15,442 nucleotides of DNA from CAINVV01 sp037129695 (GTDB taxonomy: Bacteria; Bacteroidota; Bacteroidia; Bacteroidales; Prolixibacteraceae), in NCBI GenBank assembly GCA_037129695.1, contig JBAXUL010000094.1:1-15442 (forward strand), read 5' to 3'. The notes under the pieces are model-generated. The model ran no database searches and was not told where the DNA came from. It saw only the letters and a list, made by a program, of their open reading frames with translations. Of the stretch, positions 15,342 through 15,442 are shown in pieces. The translations under genes and the position numbers were made by a program. Each line of letters starts with the position of its first letter. Within the stretch, counting starts at the first letter, position 1.

Positions 15342-15442
15342 ATGAATTTTCGGATGATCTATTTCCGGATACTGGTTTTCTGCTTTCCCTTTTTCAACTT
15401 CGCTTCCGTCATATCGGCACAGGTGAAGGGATCAGACAGGTA
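15342..15442 (+). CDS. N-terminus of an exported protein (3' end outside window)
   Basis: An ATG at 15342, 26 bp after the transporter stop, opens a frame that runs off the window after 33 codons. The visible part is a signal peptide: a basic start (MNFRMIYFR), a hydrophobic core rich in Phe, Leu and Val, and a likely cleavage site at ISA-Q (after residue 26), followed by VKGSDR. This is too little to name the mature protein. Given the locus, another periplasmic hydrolase such as a nucleoside hydrolase-like protein is possible but only a guess. Confidence 0.7.
   Translation, partial: MNFRMIYFRILVFCFPFFNFASVISAQVKGSDR

Overview
The window comes from a member of the Bacteroidota, most likely a Bacteroidales/Marinilabiliales-type organism (order-level placement is a guess). 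The evidence is two SusC/SusD outer-membrane pairs, relaxed lipoprotein signals, AT-rich spacers and the absence of strong Shine-Dalgarno sequences. All real genes lie on the + strand. No tRNA, rRNA, CRISPR array, complete insertion sequence or recognisable regulator gene is present.

Layout: (1) positions 2-4473 hold a 5'-truncated SusC-family TonB-dependent transporter and its SusD-family lipoprotein, followed by a strong hairpin. (2) 4648-5994 is a secreted ADP-ribosylglycohydrolase-fold enzyme. (3) 5995-6638 has no intact gene. It is a patchwork: 25 bp identical to the inside of the second susD, then 300 bp identical to the 5' part of the downstream ribokinase gene, then an unidentified tail, then two neighbouring hairpins with the same CTGAAA loop just ahead of the next susC. 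(4) 6639-11603 is a second SusC/SusD pair; this SusC carries an N-terminal STN signalling domain. (5) 11763-15315 holds ribokinase (rbsK), a second exported ADP-ribosylglycohydrolase-fold protein with an extra C-terminal region, and a GRP-family (glucose/ribose porter) inner-membrane sugar transporter. (6) 15342 to the window end is the start of another exported protein.

Taken together this looks like a ribose or ribosyl-compound scavenging locus. The SusC/SusD pairs would import a ribose-containing ligand. The exported ADP-ribosylglycohydrolase-fold enzymes would break ribosyl glycosidic bonds in the periplasm or at the surface. The GRP transporter would carry free ribose into the cytoplasm, and RbsK would make ribose 5-phosphate. 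A ribose-scavenging locus with related parts (SusC/D homologues, ribokinase, ribosyl-hydrolase and a permease) is known in Bacteroides thetaiotaomicron. The doubled SusCD and hydrolase set, with very diverged copies, suggests two related ligands. The substrate is inferred from gene content and not shown by the sequence.

The most unusual features are the mosaic spacer at 6027-6352, whose exact identity to two sites 5-6 kb downstream implies a recent rearrangement (or an assembly error), and the paired identical-loop hairpins in the leader of the second susC.
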